A stretch of 13,761 nt of DNA from Promethearchaeota archaeon (GTDB lineage Archaea; Asgardarchaeota; Lokiarchaeia; Sigynarchaeales; SOKP01): assembly GCA_016839425.1 (NCBI GenBank), contig JAEOUI010000247.1:1-13761 (forward strand), written 5' to 3'. Every line of letters begins with the position of its first letter. The stretch's first letter is position 1. Positions 1 to 7,410 of this stretch are shown one piece after another. Made by a program: the position numbers and the translations under genes. The notes under the pieces were generated by a model that saw only the letters and a list, made by a program, of their open reading frames with translations, searched no databases and had not been told where the DNA came from.

Positions 1-1051
1 CATGTCCTATGCTTCTGGAAATGAGATCGCTCTAAATTCGATTGATGGATTGAATAGGGGCTTTTTTTTGACGAATAATGCCGATTTAAATATATTTCGC
101 GAAAATAACATAACAAGCTGTTCCAATTATGGGGTTTTTATTTATCAAAGTAGCTGTGATAATAATTTATTCTATGAAAATTCGTTTGAATCAAATAATC
201 TGCACGTAGAAGACGATGGAACTGATAATTATTACAACAATTCCGTGATTGGTAATTTTTGGGACAATTATCTTGGAACGGATTTAGACGACAATGGAAT
301 AGGCGACGATCCGTTTGAAATTCAAACTGGTCTTTTTGATTACTTACCAATATTTGAAGATGGAGATTCCATAGCTCCTCAATTTTCCATTTCATCTCCA
401 TTTAGTGGGATTTCATTTAACGAACCACCAACAGTTCAATTATCTTTTGATGCTCCAAGCGATAGTAATAAAACTTGGTATACAATCCTAGGGTCTGGTG
501 CGAATCATTCGTTTGTTGGCGATTCTTTCGAGGTTGATGGTGCTTCTTGGGCAGCACAAGAAGATGGACCCCTTATCATTCGAGTATACGCTAATGATTC
601 GTCAAATAATATCGCAAGCAACGATCTCTCAATTATCAAGGACACCACAGAACCTGTTTTAACAATAACCAGTCCTAACAATAATACAATATATACAGCT
701 ACGGTACCTGAGTTAAGAGTTTTTATCACTGAAGCAAACATCGATCGAGTATGGTATACGATTAACGATGACACTACGAAATATTTTGTATCTTCTCCAA
801 TATCAGGAGTTAACATCTTTTCAATTGAGAACTCCACTTGGAACGCGCTTCCCGATGGGGATTATATTTTAAGGATTCATGTAAACGATACAATCGGATA
901 CTATGATTCATTAATCTTTAGAATAATTAAAGATTTTGAAAATTCACCTCATTATTCAGGCATTCCTGGATACGAATTAGGAACATTCATTACAGTTCTT
1001 AGTATCATGTCGATTACTATAGCAATTATACGAAGGAAATGTAAAAATTAA
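1..1051 (+). CDS. NosD-like beta-helix surface protein with Ig-like repeats and C-terminal anchor (3' part only)
   Basis: The gene is open at the left window edge; base 1 is the third base of a codon and the ATG at 2-4 is very likely internal. The visible 349 residues align with residues of the downstream protein from about 386 onward, so the missing part is presumably more beta-helix. Visible parts in order are: N-rich right-handed beta-helix coils (about 1-80); the GNFWDNY...GTD...IGD...PFE...FDYLP closing signature (85-116) with a DxDxNG loop; two Ig-like domains (about 126-213 and 216-312); then IPGYE, a hydrophobic segment (about 328-343) and a basic RRKCK tail. The end is a tripartite sorting/anchor signal, so the protein should sit on the cell surface facing outward. 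NosD-like coils usually bind carbohydrate or serve as structural repeats; the ligand is unknown. It ends 140 nt before its paralogue's probable ATG, with T-runs between, so the two are probably separate transcripts. Confidence 0.85.
   Translation, partial: MSYASGNEIALNSIDGLNRGFFLTNNADLNIFRENNITSCSNYGVFIYQSSCDNNLFYENSFESNNLHVEDDGTDNYYNNSVIGNFWDNYLGTDLDDNGIGDDPFEIQTGLFDYLPIFEDGDSIAPQFSISSPFSGISFNEPPTVQLSFDAPSDSNKTWYTILGSGANHSFVGDSFEVDGASWAAQEDGPLIIRVYANDSSNNIASNDLSIIKDTTEPVLTITSPNNNTIYTATVPELRVFITEANIDRVWYTINDDTTKYFVSSPISGVNIFSIENSTWNALPDGDYILRIHVNDTIGYYDSLIFRIIKDFENSPHYSGIPGYELGTFITVLSIMSITIAIIRRKCKN
860..892 (+). repeat. 33-nt direct repeat, copy 1 (second Ig-like domain)
   Basis: Thirty-three consecutive bases are identical to 4670-4702. 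They encode the DYILRIHVNDT strand of the second Ig-like domain in both paralogues. Third codon positions are identical too, which suggests recent duplication or gene conversion. Confidence 0.85.
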
Positions 1052-1086
1052 TTTTATTTATCTTCATTTCTTTTTTAAATTTTTTT
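1052..1086 (+). terminator. T-run terminator after the first beta-helix gene
   Basis: Repeated T tracts (T4, T6 and T7 interrupted by single bases) begin directly after the TAA stop. Archaeal RNA polymerase terminates at such runs without needing a hairpin. This is inferred from composition only. Confidence 0.5.
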
Positions 1087-1162
1087 GAAAGACTCTAGTT
1101 AAATTACTTTTTCTAATTATTATAATCTTCCTTTACACTTTTGTAAGGAATAAAAGAAACGA

Positions 1163-1171
1163 TTTAATATA
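1163..1171 (+). promoter_or_regulatory. TATA-like box for the second beta-helix gene
   Basis: TTTAATATA follows a purine-rich GAAAC (BRE-like). Its centre lies about 25 nt upstream of ATG 1192, the distance expected for a leaderless archaeal transcript. It lies about 68 nt from the TTG at 1235, so promoter position favours ATG 1192 as the intended start. Confidence 0.5.
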
Positions 1172-1234
1172 TTCAAAATTAAAATATAATTATGTTTTTA
1201 TCTACAAAAAAAAAAGGGGTTTTTAAAATGTGTC

Positions 1235-4200
1235 TTGCTTTTAGTTACTCTGTCATTTGGCACCAGTATTTATATTTTACCCGAACTGATAAATCAATCA
1301 AAATCTTTTGAAAATAATTTAAATCTTAAAGGTTCTGGTCATTGGGAAATCACGGGAAGAATCTCGATAGACGATACGGATACTGGGGTGTCTGATTGGG
1401 CAACGATCAATGCCACATATGACTGGTGTAATGGTGCTGGAACTATAGACAATCCTTATGTAATCGAGAACGTAACTATTAACGCAGGGAACAGTGGTTC
1501 GTGCATATCCATATTAAATAGCAATTCCGCATATTTTATCGTCCGGAATTGTACCTTAATTGACGGAGGATCTACTTCTTTAGATTCGGGAATTTACATG
1601 AACTCCGTCCAAAACGGATTAATTGAGAATAACACTTGCTACAATTCAAGATGTGGGATTGTTTTAGAAGCGTGTTCTTATAACATTGTAATGCAAAATT
1701 ATGTGTATGGAACTTCATTTGTAGGAATTTATTTATACGATGGAAATGATAACGAGGCTCATTACAACACGATAATAGGTACGAATCGTGGCTTGGGTTT
1801 GTATGATGAATCAAACGCAAATTTCACTGAAAACACTTTTTCTAACACGGGAATATATATCTCTGGAGACGATACTCAAGTAAACACGCATTCTATAGAT
1901 TCTTCAAATTTAGTTAATGGTAGATCGATTTATTATCTTGTTAACGAAAGTAATCTTGATAATACTAATTTTACGGATCCTGGTCAAATCATACTTGCGA
2001 ACTGCGACGATTGTCAAATTTCTGGATTTCAATTTAATTATACAAACATTGCGATTCAAATATTTTATTCTAAAAATACGAAAGTGTTTGATAATGAATT
2101 TTCTGATGTATTTACTACTTGCGTGTATATTCATGGCAATGATAAATCTAATATTAGCGGAAACAACTTTGACCAATTAAATCAAGGTATAATTTTTTAC
2201 GATACTATAAATAGTTCAATAGAAAACAACAATTTTACATCCTGTAGTACGGCAATCTCTCTCCAAACATATTCGCATAATAACACTGTTGAGAATAATA
2301 TAATGCTTCAATGTCCTACAAGTATTTATATAGCATCCAGTGATGATAATTGGATTGAAGATAATGACATGAATGGTTTAGGAAATTATGGTTCATATAT
2401 TACATATTCTGCAAACAATACATTTTTTCTAAATTCGATTACTGGATTTAATAGGGGAATTTTTATTATTAGCAATTCAGATTCTAATGTTTTCCGTGAA
2501 AATCTTATAAAGTCTTCTTCTACATATGGCGTGGATATTTACGATAGCACTTGCGAAGAAAATATCTTCTTTGAAAACTCGTTCGAGGATAATAATTTGC
2601 ACCTTAACGACGATGGAACTAATAATTACTACAACAATTCAGAGATTGGAAATTATTGGGATAATTACACGGGAACGGACGAAAATGACGACGGAATTGG
2701 AGACAATCCGTTCGAAATTCAAGCGGGGATTTTTGACTATTTACCAATATTCGATGATGGTTATGACCATCCAATCCCAATTCATATAGATAACAATTGG
2801 AGCGAAACCGTTGCAGTTTTTGATTGGGTAATCGGTAATGGAACTTGGGAAGATCCCTATATAATTGAGAATATAACAATTGATGCACAAGGAAGTGGTT
2901 CGGGAATACTAATTGAGAACTCTGATGATTTCTTTATCATTCGAAATTGTACGATACACGGCACATCAGGATGGAATGCTGAAAGATCTGCATACGATGC
3001 TGGTATTGCACTTAATCACGCAAATAACGGTCAAATCTATAATAACACGATTTACGATAACGAATATGCCGCTATATATCTCCAATATTCGGATAATAAT
3101 TCTGTATGCAATAATTCTTTATACATGAACGATAACTGGGGAATAGATATTCGATTTTCTTCAGACAACGATATTATAAATAACTCTGTTCAAGCTGCTA
3201 TCATAGATATTGGTTTCTATTATTCTGAAAGCAATATCATGCGAGATAACGACATGGGTCAATCTGGTTTTTTCTTGAGAGCTAGTACATTAAATCAAGC
3301 AAATTCACACGATATCGATTTGTCTAATATTGTAAATGGAAAAACGCTTTATTATTATGTGAACCAAGAAGGATTATCAACTACAAACTTCAGTGATGCG
3401 GCACAAATTTTTCTTGTAAATTGTACTAATGTAAACATCTCTGGAATGGAATTTGATCATTCTTATAGAACAATTAGCATGCATTATTCCAGCGGAAATA
3501 ATATTGAATATTGCAATTTCTCTTCGAATAATGATGTTTTTATACGCTTGAGCTATTGTGAAGGAAATATTATTCAAAACAATAGATTCCAAAACGATAA
3601 CGCCATTTATTTAGAATATTCGAGCTTAAATCACATAAGATACAACGAATTGATATCTACTGGTCTTGGCATTCAGATTGCTGGTTATTCGGATTCTAAT
3701 CAAATATACGAAAATACTATTGAAGGTGGATCGAGAGGGATTGGTTTATATACTTATTGCGATTCAAATTTGATTTATTCAAATAATGTATCTGATGTTA
3801 GTTTATATGGCATCTTGCTTTACAGAACTTGCGAGTTAAACCAAGTCTTTAATAATAATGTTTCTGATTGTGATGCCCAAGGTATAAGAATCGAAAATGC
3901 TGATAATAATTATATCTCGGATAATATAATCATTTCAAACGAGCTCGGTGTATATTTAGATTCAAATTCTGATTTAAATGGTGTTTATAATAATACATTT
4001 AAAAGTAATGTGAAGCACGCAGAAGATTTAGGAAATAATAATTATTGGAACACCTCAATTGGGAATTATTGGGACAATTACACGGGAACGGATGTAAATG
4101 ACGATAGGATTGGAGACATTCCATTTGAATTCCAAACTGGTATCTTTGACTACTTGCCAAAATGGGATGATGGTGACGATTTAGGTCCCATTATTTCAAT

Positions 4201-4876
4201 AATATCGCCTTCCAATAATTCCTATTGTGGCACTTCTCCAACGATTGAAATCAGTACGACTGATCCGAGTGGCATTAACGAAACTTGGTATGCGATACTT
4301 GGTTCTAGTGAAAATTATTTTTTCACGGGTGATTCTTTTGAGGTTAATGCAACTTCTTGGACAGAACAAGACGATGGATTACTTATCGTTCGAGTATACG
4401 CTAACGATTCTTTAGGAAATCTTGCCTTCAAGGATATTATCTTCATTAAGGATACGTTGGCCCCACAGATCATCATAACCGAACCGACAAATGGTACGAT
4501 ATATGAAGATATAGCACCCACGGTTAGAGTTACCATCACCGAAGCAAATATCGATAAATTATGGTTTACGATTAACGACGATACCACGAAATATTATATA
4601 CTTTCGCCCATATCGGGAGTTAATGAATTTTCAATCGATTACTCCACTTGGGAAGAGCTTCCAGATGGCGATTATATTTTAAGGATTCATGTAAACGATA
4701 CATTAGGCAATAGTAATTCGATTTATTTGAGAATAATTAAAGACACATCTAATCCAACACCTTCTAACTCAGCACCTCCTGGGATACCTGGATATGAAGT
4801 AGGAACGCTTGTTGCCATCCTTGGCATCGTATCAGTTATAATTGGTATTAAACAGAAAAGGGCTAATAAACACTAA
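1235..4876 (+). CDS. Large NosD-like double beta-helix surface protein with Ig-like domains and C-terminal anchor
   Basis: The intact frame has 1213 codons from a TTG at 1235. Its first residues (LLVTLSFGTSIYILPEL) look like the hydrophobic core of a signal peptide without its basic start. ATG 1192 would supply that part (MFLSTKKKG...) if the A10 tract at 1206-1215 were one base shorter, so the true start is probably 1192 across a frameshift. Two NosD-like modules follow (about 61-508 and 518-980). Each opens with an NGxGT...NPY/DPY.IEN(V/I)TI motif, contains a VNG(R/K)..YY.VN segment and closes with NYWDNYTGTD...IGD...FDYLP. Two Ig-like domains (985-1073, 1077-1170), a short Pro/Ser linker, IPGYE (1184-1188), a membrane segment (about 1190-1205) and a basic tail complete it. 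About three dozen N-x-S/T sequons imply dense N-glycosylation. It is a tandem paralogue of the gene before it. The outer-surface role is inferred; the ligand or enzymatic activity is unknown. Confidence 0.88.
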   Translation: MLLVTLSFGTSIYILPELINQSKSFENNLNLKGSGHWEITGRISIDDTDTGVSDWATINATYDWCNGAGTIDNPYVIENVTINAGNSGSCISILNSNSAYFIVRNCTLIDGGSTSLDSGIYMNSVQNGLIENNTCYNSRCGIVLEACSYNIVMQNYVYGTSFVGIYLYDGNDNEAHYNTIIGTNRGLGLYDESNANFTENTFSNTGIYISGDDTQVNTHSIDSSNLVNGRSIYYLVNESNLDNTNFTDPGQIILANCDDCQISGFQFNYTNIAIQIFYSKNTKVFDNEFSDVFTTCVYIHGNDKSNISGNNFDQLNQGIIFYDTINSSIENNNFTSCSTAISLQTYSHNNTVENNIMLQCPTSIYIASSDDNWIEDNDMNGLGNYGSYITYSANNTFFLNSITGFNRGIFIISNSDSNVFRENLIKSSSTYGVDIYDSTCEENIFFENSFEDNNLHLNDDGTNNYYNNSEIGNYWDNYTGTDENDDGIGDNPFEIQAGIFDYLPIFDDGYDHPIPIHIDNNWSETVAVFDWVIGNGTWEDPYIIENITIDAQGSGSGILIENSDDFFIIRNCTIHGTSGWNAERSAYDAGIALNHANNGQIYNNTIYDNEYAAIYLQYSDNNSVCNNSLYMNDNWGIDIRFSSDNDIINNSVQAAIIDIGFYYSESNIMRDNDMGQSGFFLRASTLNQANSHDIDLSNIVNGKTLYYYVNQEGLSTTNFSDAAQIFLVNCTNVNISGMEFDHSYRTISMHYSSGNNIEYCNFSSNNDVFIRLSYCEGNIIQNNRFQNDNAIYLEYSSLNHIRYNELISTGLGIQIAGYSDSNQIYENTIEGGSRGIGLYTYCDSNLIYSNNVSDVSLYGILLYRTCELNQVFNNNVSDCDAQGIRIENADNNYISDNIIISNELGVYLDSNSDLNGVYNNTFKSNVKHAEDLGNNNYWNTSIGNYWDNYTGTDVNDDRIGDIPFEFQTGIFDYLPKWDDGDDLGPIISIISPSNNSYCGTSPTIEISTTDPSGINETWYAILGSSENYFFTGDSFEVNATSWTEQDDGLLIVRVYANDSLGNLAFKDIIFIKDTLAPQIIITEPTNGTIYEDIAPTVRVTITEANIDKLWFTINDDTTKYYILSPISGVNEFSIDYSTWEELPDGDYILRIHVNDTLGNSNSIYLRIIKDTSNPTPSNSAPPGIPGYEVGTLVAILGIVSVIIGIKQKRANKH
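4670..4702 (+). repeat. 33-nt direct repeat, copy 2 (second Ig-like domain)
   Basis: Exact match to 860-892, in the equivalent Ig-like domain of the second beta-helix gene. The flanking sequence diverges at once on both sides. Confidence 0.85.
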
Positions 4877-4877
4877 A

Positions 4878-4898
4878 TATTTTTTTTTTAATTTTTAT
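4878..4898 (+). terminator. T-run terminator after the second beta-helix gene
   Basis: A run of ten T (4880-4889) followed by a second T-rich tract begins just after the TAA stop, typical of archaeal intrinsic termination. Confidence 0.6.
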
Positions 4899-4934
4899 AT
4901 TTAAAAAATCATTAAAGATTTAAATCAATTTGAG

Positions 4935-4967
4935 TTCTTCTTACAATAAAACTCTATTGTAGAAGAA
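4935..4967. terminator. Hairpin between convergent genes
   Basis: The left arm (4935-4948) pairs with the right arm (4955-4967) over 13 base pairs with one bulged T and a 6-nt loop. The plus strand continues into TTTATTTTATT. It lies between the ends of a plus-strand gene (4876) and a minus-strand gene (4980), so it is best read as a two-way 3' end or terminator structure. A protein-binding site is an alternative. Confidence 0.5.
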
Positions 4968-4979
4968 GATTTATTTTAT

Positions 4980-5186
4980 TCAAATTTTGTTTAAATCTTC
5001 GATTTGATTCTCGATTCGGAGTTTTAAATCGTAATAGGAAAGATCTTCCCCAGAATGTTTCTTTCTCAACCAACACTCGCATTGATACCCGTCTTTTCCT
5101 AACGAATGGCACCTCCAACCGTCTCCCTCGTCAAGATGGAGTACTAATTCGTGTTCGCACACACAACAGAATCCTTTTTCATTCAT
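4980..5186 (-). CDS. Small Cys-rich zinc-binding-type protein, 68 aa
   Basis: This is a short protein of unknown function. From ATG 5186 it has Cys at 7, 8, 10, 26, 36 and 38 and His at 12, 17 and 27. The pattern (CCVCEHE near the start, CHSLGKDGYQCEC in the middle) looks like a single treble-clef or ribbon-like zinc site. A charged, probably helical tail (about 45-68, LSYYDLKLRIENQ...) follows. I chose ATG 5186 over an in-frame TTG two codons upstream (5192). The density of paired cysteines and the lack of a better frame argue that it is a real gene. It lies 36 nt downstream of the cupin gene on the same strand, so the two may be co-transcribed, although an AT-rich TATA-like stretch overlaps the cupin stop. 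No function should be assigned. Confidence 0.7.
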   Translation of the reverse strand: MNEKGFCCVCEHELVLHLDEGDGWRCHSLGKDGYQCECWLRKKHSGEDLSYYDLKLRIENQIEDLNKI

Positions 5187-5222
5187 TGGCAATTATGATA
5201 AGCAATTATTAAAATTAATATT

Positions 5223-5564
5223 TTATAAATAAGGAATCACGCATAGGAACGCTACGGTCTTATCTCCTTCGTTTGAGTAACCGTGAGGCTCGTTTGATGG
5301 GATGAAAAATACATCCCCCGAATTAGCTTCATTTTTTTCTCCTCTTTCGTTAATCAACATACATGATCCTTCTAAAATGTAAATGTGATGCTCCTCAGGA
5401 TGAACATGCACACCAATCTGTCCTCCTGGTTGGATTTCAAATCGACGAGTAGCGTAGCGCTCGGATCCATCTTCCTTTGTCACGAGCCATCGTATGGTGG
5501 TCTTAGTCGCATTTGCTTTTGTTACAACTTCTTCCTTAGAATCAGTGTAATGTTTCTTTATCAT
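5223..5564 (-). CDS. Single-domain cupin protein, 113 aa
   Basis: A small beta-barrel cupin, normal in length for single-domain members. Motif 1 is in GGQIGVHVHPEEHHIYILEG (47-66), with likely metal ligands H53, H55 and H59 (or E58). Motif 2 is GDVFFIPSNEPHGYSN (83-98), with H94. This matches the common HxH...H plus His cupin metal site (Fe, Mn, Zn or Ni; not decidable here). Cupins of this size include small-molecule isomerases, dioxygenases and sensor domains, so the substrate is unknown. No DNA-binding or signal sequence is present, so the protein is cytoplasmic. It starts at ATG 5564 with a TATA-like element about 26 nt upstream and is divergent from the glycoside-hydrolase-like gene at 5661, with 96 nt between starts. 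The small Cys-rich gene follows downstream and may be in the same transcript. Confidence 0.88.
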   Translation of the reverse strand: MIKKHYTDSKEEVVTKANATKTTIRWLVTKEDGSERYATRRFEIQPGGQIGVHVHPEEHHIYILEGSCMLINERGEKNEANSGDVFFIPSNEPHGYSNEGDKTVAFLCVIPYL

Positions 5565-5585
5565 GTTATTTCAAAAGTTTTTCTA

Positions 5586-5594
5586 AAAAATAAA
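5586..5594 (-). promoter_or_regulatory. TATA-like box for the cupin gene
   Basis: On the minus strand this reads TTTATTTTT, centred about 26 nt upstream of ATG 5564, the spacing expected for a leaderless or near-leaderless archaeal mRNA. Confidence 0.4.
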
Positions 5595-5626
5595 TGTTTT
5601 TCAATGAAAAATTTGCCATAAATAAC

Positions 5627-5636
5627 AATATATTTT
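5627..5636 (+). promoter_or_regulatory. TATA-like box for the glycoside-hydrolase-like gene
   Basis: AATATATTTT is centred about 29 nt upstream of ATG 5661. No Shine-Dalgarno sequence precedes that ATG, so a leaderless transcript is likely. Confidence 0.45.
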
Positions 5637-5660
5637 TATTTTACACGAATTTATCTTGAA

Positions 5661-7367
5661 ATGATGCGTAAAAAAATAATCGCAATCATTCTTTCGATAG
5701 TAATTGTTGTAAGTTTTACCGGATTTACATTAATATATTTTCAATTTCAAAATTATTCAAATAGGCAAGGACTTGATAACGAACCAAACGAACCCGATAA
5801 TGAAATAGATCAATGGCTCGAAGAATATATCGTCAATCCAAAGTTCCTTCCAAATCCTGGTGGCATTGATTTTGGCATGAATTTGGGGGGAATCAACGAT
5901 TGGGGGCGGGAGTGGCCCTTTACGAATCTAATGAAGCTTTGCCGTCCGTTCATGACTGGAAACGATCGTTGGGTCAGCGGGGGAAATAATACATGGGATA
6001 CGGGTCTTATTGATCAAGTTCCTTGCGACGAGAACGGATATCCATTACAGTTACCCCTTGATTTTGGATTAGAAACAAATCAAATAGTGCATACTGGTTT
6101 TGCTTCCATGTTTAATTTACCCCTTGGTAATTACACATTCCTATATGATGGAGAGGGGGAATTCTCGTTTACGGGAAATTGGGAGGTTCTCTATCATTAC
6201 CCTGGTAGATATGTCTTAAATATGACTGTTAACGAAGAATTTCACGGGATTCGCATCCAGAATTCTACACTGGGAAATCATGCTCGCAACTTTCGGCTTA
6301 TAAAATCGGAATTTGAAACGATATTTTTTACAGAGCCTTTTAATCCCGTATGGTTAGATAAACTATCGAATTTTGCAACTATTCGCTTTATGGATTGGGG
6401 TTGCACCAATTTTCACGACAACTTGACTTTCTGGGAAGACAGATCTAAAGCTTCTGAATATTGCTATTCGCACGATAGGGGCGTTCCCTATGAAGTAATG
6501 ATAGAGTTATGCAATAAAATTGATAAGAACGCTTGGATTTGCGTGCCGCACGAAGCTTCAGATGATTTTATCTTTCAAATGGCTCAATTATTTCGAGATA
6601 CTCTCGAACCTGAATTAACGCTTTATGTAGAATATTCGAATGAGATTTGGAATTGGATTTTTCCTGCAACTCATTACTGTTATAATTTAAGTAGTGAGGT
6701 TGATCTCTCCGTCCCATGGCCCGAAAGAATAGTCCCATTCGTACAAAACGCTCTAGATATCTTTTCCTCCGTATTTTCAGGGGAAATGGATCGCTTAAAA
6801 CGCGTTGTAGGCGTTCAAGCGGGATGGTTTGATGTGGGAAACCGTACGATTTCGAATCTGGATCCCGATAGTTTTGACATCGTTTCTCCAGCAGCGTATT
6901 TTGGGTTTGATGATGACTCAATCGACTTTTTAGAACAGAAAGGTGCCGCAACCACCGTGGAAGAGGTTTTTAATTTAGCTTTCAACGGAATGGATGAAGG
7001 TATAATTCTTGCAATTTCAAGATATCTTAATCTTACCATTGAGTTAGGAAAACAACTGGCTTTTTACGAAGCGGGCCAACACCTCACATCCGATCCATTC
7101 GGATCAGAACAACCTTACAATCAAGCATTAGTTGATATTCAATACCACGAATGTATGTACTATTTATATAATAACTTGTTTAATCGTCTCAGGATCCTTC
7201 GAAACGAATCAGGCTATGAACAAAACTTTTTAATGACAATGTATAGCTTCGCATCGGGAGCCAGCGCTCGTTATGGTACTTGGGGCGTCCTTCCCGATAT
7301 ATTTTTGGAAGTTCCATACCTACAAGATGCTCCTAAATATCAAGCTATTTTGGATAATCTGGTATAA
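5661..7367 (+). CDS. Secreted or membrane-anchored glycoside-hydrolase-like protein, 568 aa
   Basis: The N-terminus (MMRKK followed by a hydrophobic stretch at about 6-28) is a signal peptide or signal anchor, and an acidic linker follows (39-56). The main domain begins near FGMNLGGINDWGREWPF (71-87). A compact beta-type segment follows (about 140-215), then a probable TIM-barrel with RFMDWGCTN (242-250), GVPYEVMIELCNK (274-286), LYVEYSNEIWN (321-331) and LAFYEAGQH (466-474). E328 (in SNE-W) and E470 (in YE-GQH) sit where clan GH-A retaining glycosidases have their acid/base and nucleophile; that assignment is inference. Similar EYSNE-WN proteins occur in bacteria, often annotated as cellulose-binding or uncharacterised. 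The substrate is probably an external polysaccharide. ATG 5661 follows a TATA-like box; a second ATG lies at 5664. The next gene begins 43 nt downstream. The gene looks G-richer locally (5860-6060) than its neighbours, possibly reflecting transfer from bacteria. Confidence 0.82.
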   Translation: MMRKKIIAIILSIVIVVSFTGFTLIYFQFQNYSNRQGLDNEPNEPDNEIDQWLEEYIVNPKFLPNPGGIDFGMNLGGINDWGREWPFTNLMKLCRPFMTGNDRWVSGGNNTWDTGLIDQVPCDENGYPLQLPLDFGLETNQIVHTGFASMFNLPLGNYTFLYDGEGEFSFTGNWEVLYHYPGRYVLNMTVNEEFHGIRIQNSTLGNHARNFRLIKSEFETIFFTEPFNPVWLDKLSNFATIRFMDWGCTNFHDNLTFWEDRSKASEYCYSHDRGVPYEVMIELCNKIDKNAWICVPHEASDDFIFQMAQLFRDTLEPELTLYVEYSNEIWNWIFPATHYCYNLSSEVDLSVPWPERIVPFVQNALDIFSSVFSGEMDRLKRVVGVQAGWFDVGNRTISNLDPDSFDIVSPAAYFGFDDDSIDFLEQKGAATTVEEVFNLAFNGMDEGIILAISRYLNLTIELGKQLAFYEAGQHLTSDPFGSEQPYNQALVDIQYHECMYYLYNNLFNRLRILRNESGYEQNFLMTMYSFASGASARYGTWGVLPDIFLEVPYLQDAPKYQAILDNLV

Positions 7368-7400
7368 ATCATTACACTATTCGATTTACATTAGAAAATA

Positions 7401-7409
7401 TTTATATAA
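7401..7409 (+). promoter_or_regulatory. TATA-like box before the six-helix membrane protein
   Basis: TTTATATAA abuts ATG 7411. With the usual 25-27 nt offset, transcription would begin near 7431. That would make ATG 7432 (reading MNIKKYTK) a leaderless start and exclude ATG 7411. Confidence 0.45.
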
Positions 7410-7410
7410 A

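Noticed and set aside
2648..4159. Repeated segments in the beta-helix genes considered as a CRISPR or DNA satellite
   Set aside because: The repetition is at protein level with irregular spacing and stays in frame. There are no conserved DNA repeats separated by unique spacers.
6568..6951. 127-codon minus-strand frame inside the glycoside-hydrolase-like gene
   Set aside because: It is antisense shadow of a well-supported coding region, with an Arg/Ser/His-rich translation and no recognisable domain.
7273..7410. 46-codon N-terminal extension of the six-helix membrane protein
   Set aside because: Most of it overlaps the glycoside-hydrolase-like gene in another frame. The TATA-like box at 7401-7409 implies transcription starts downstream.
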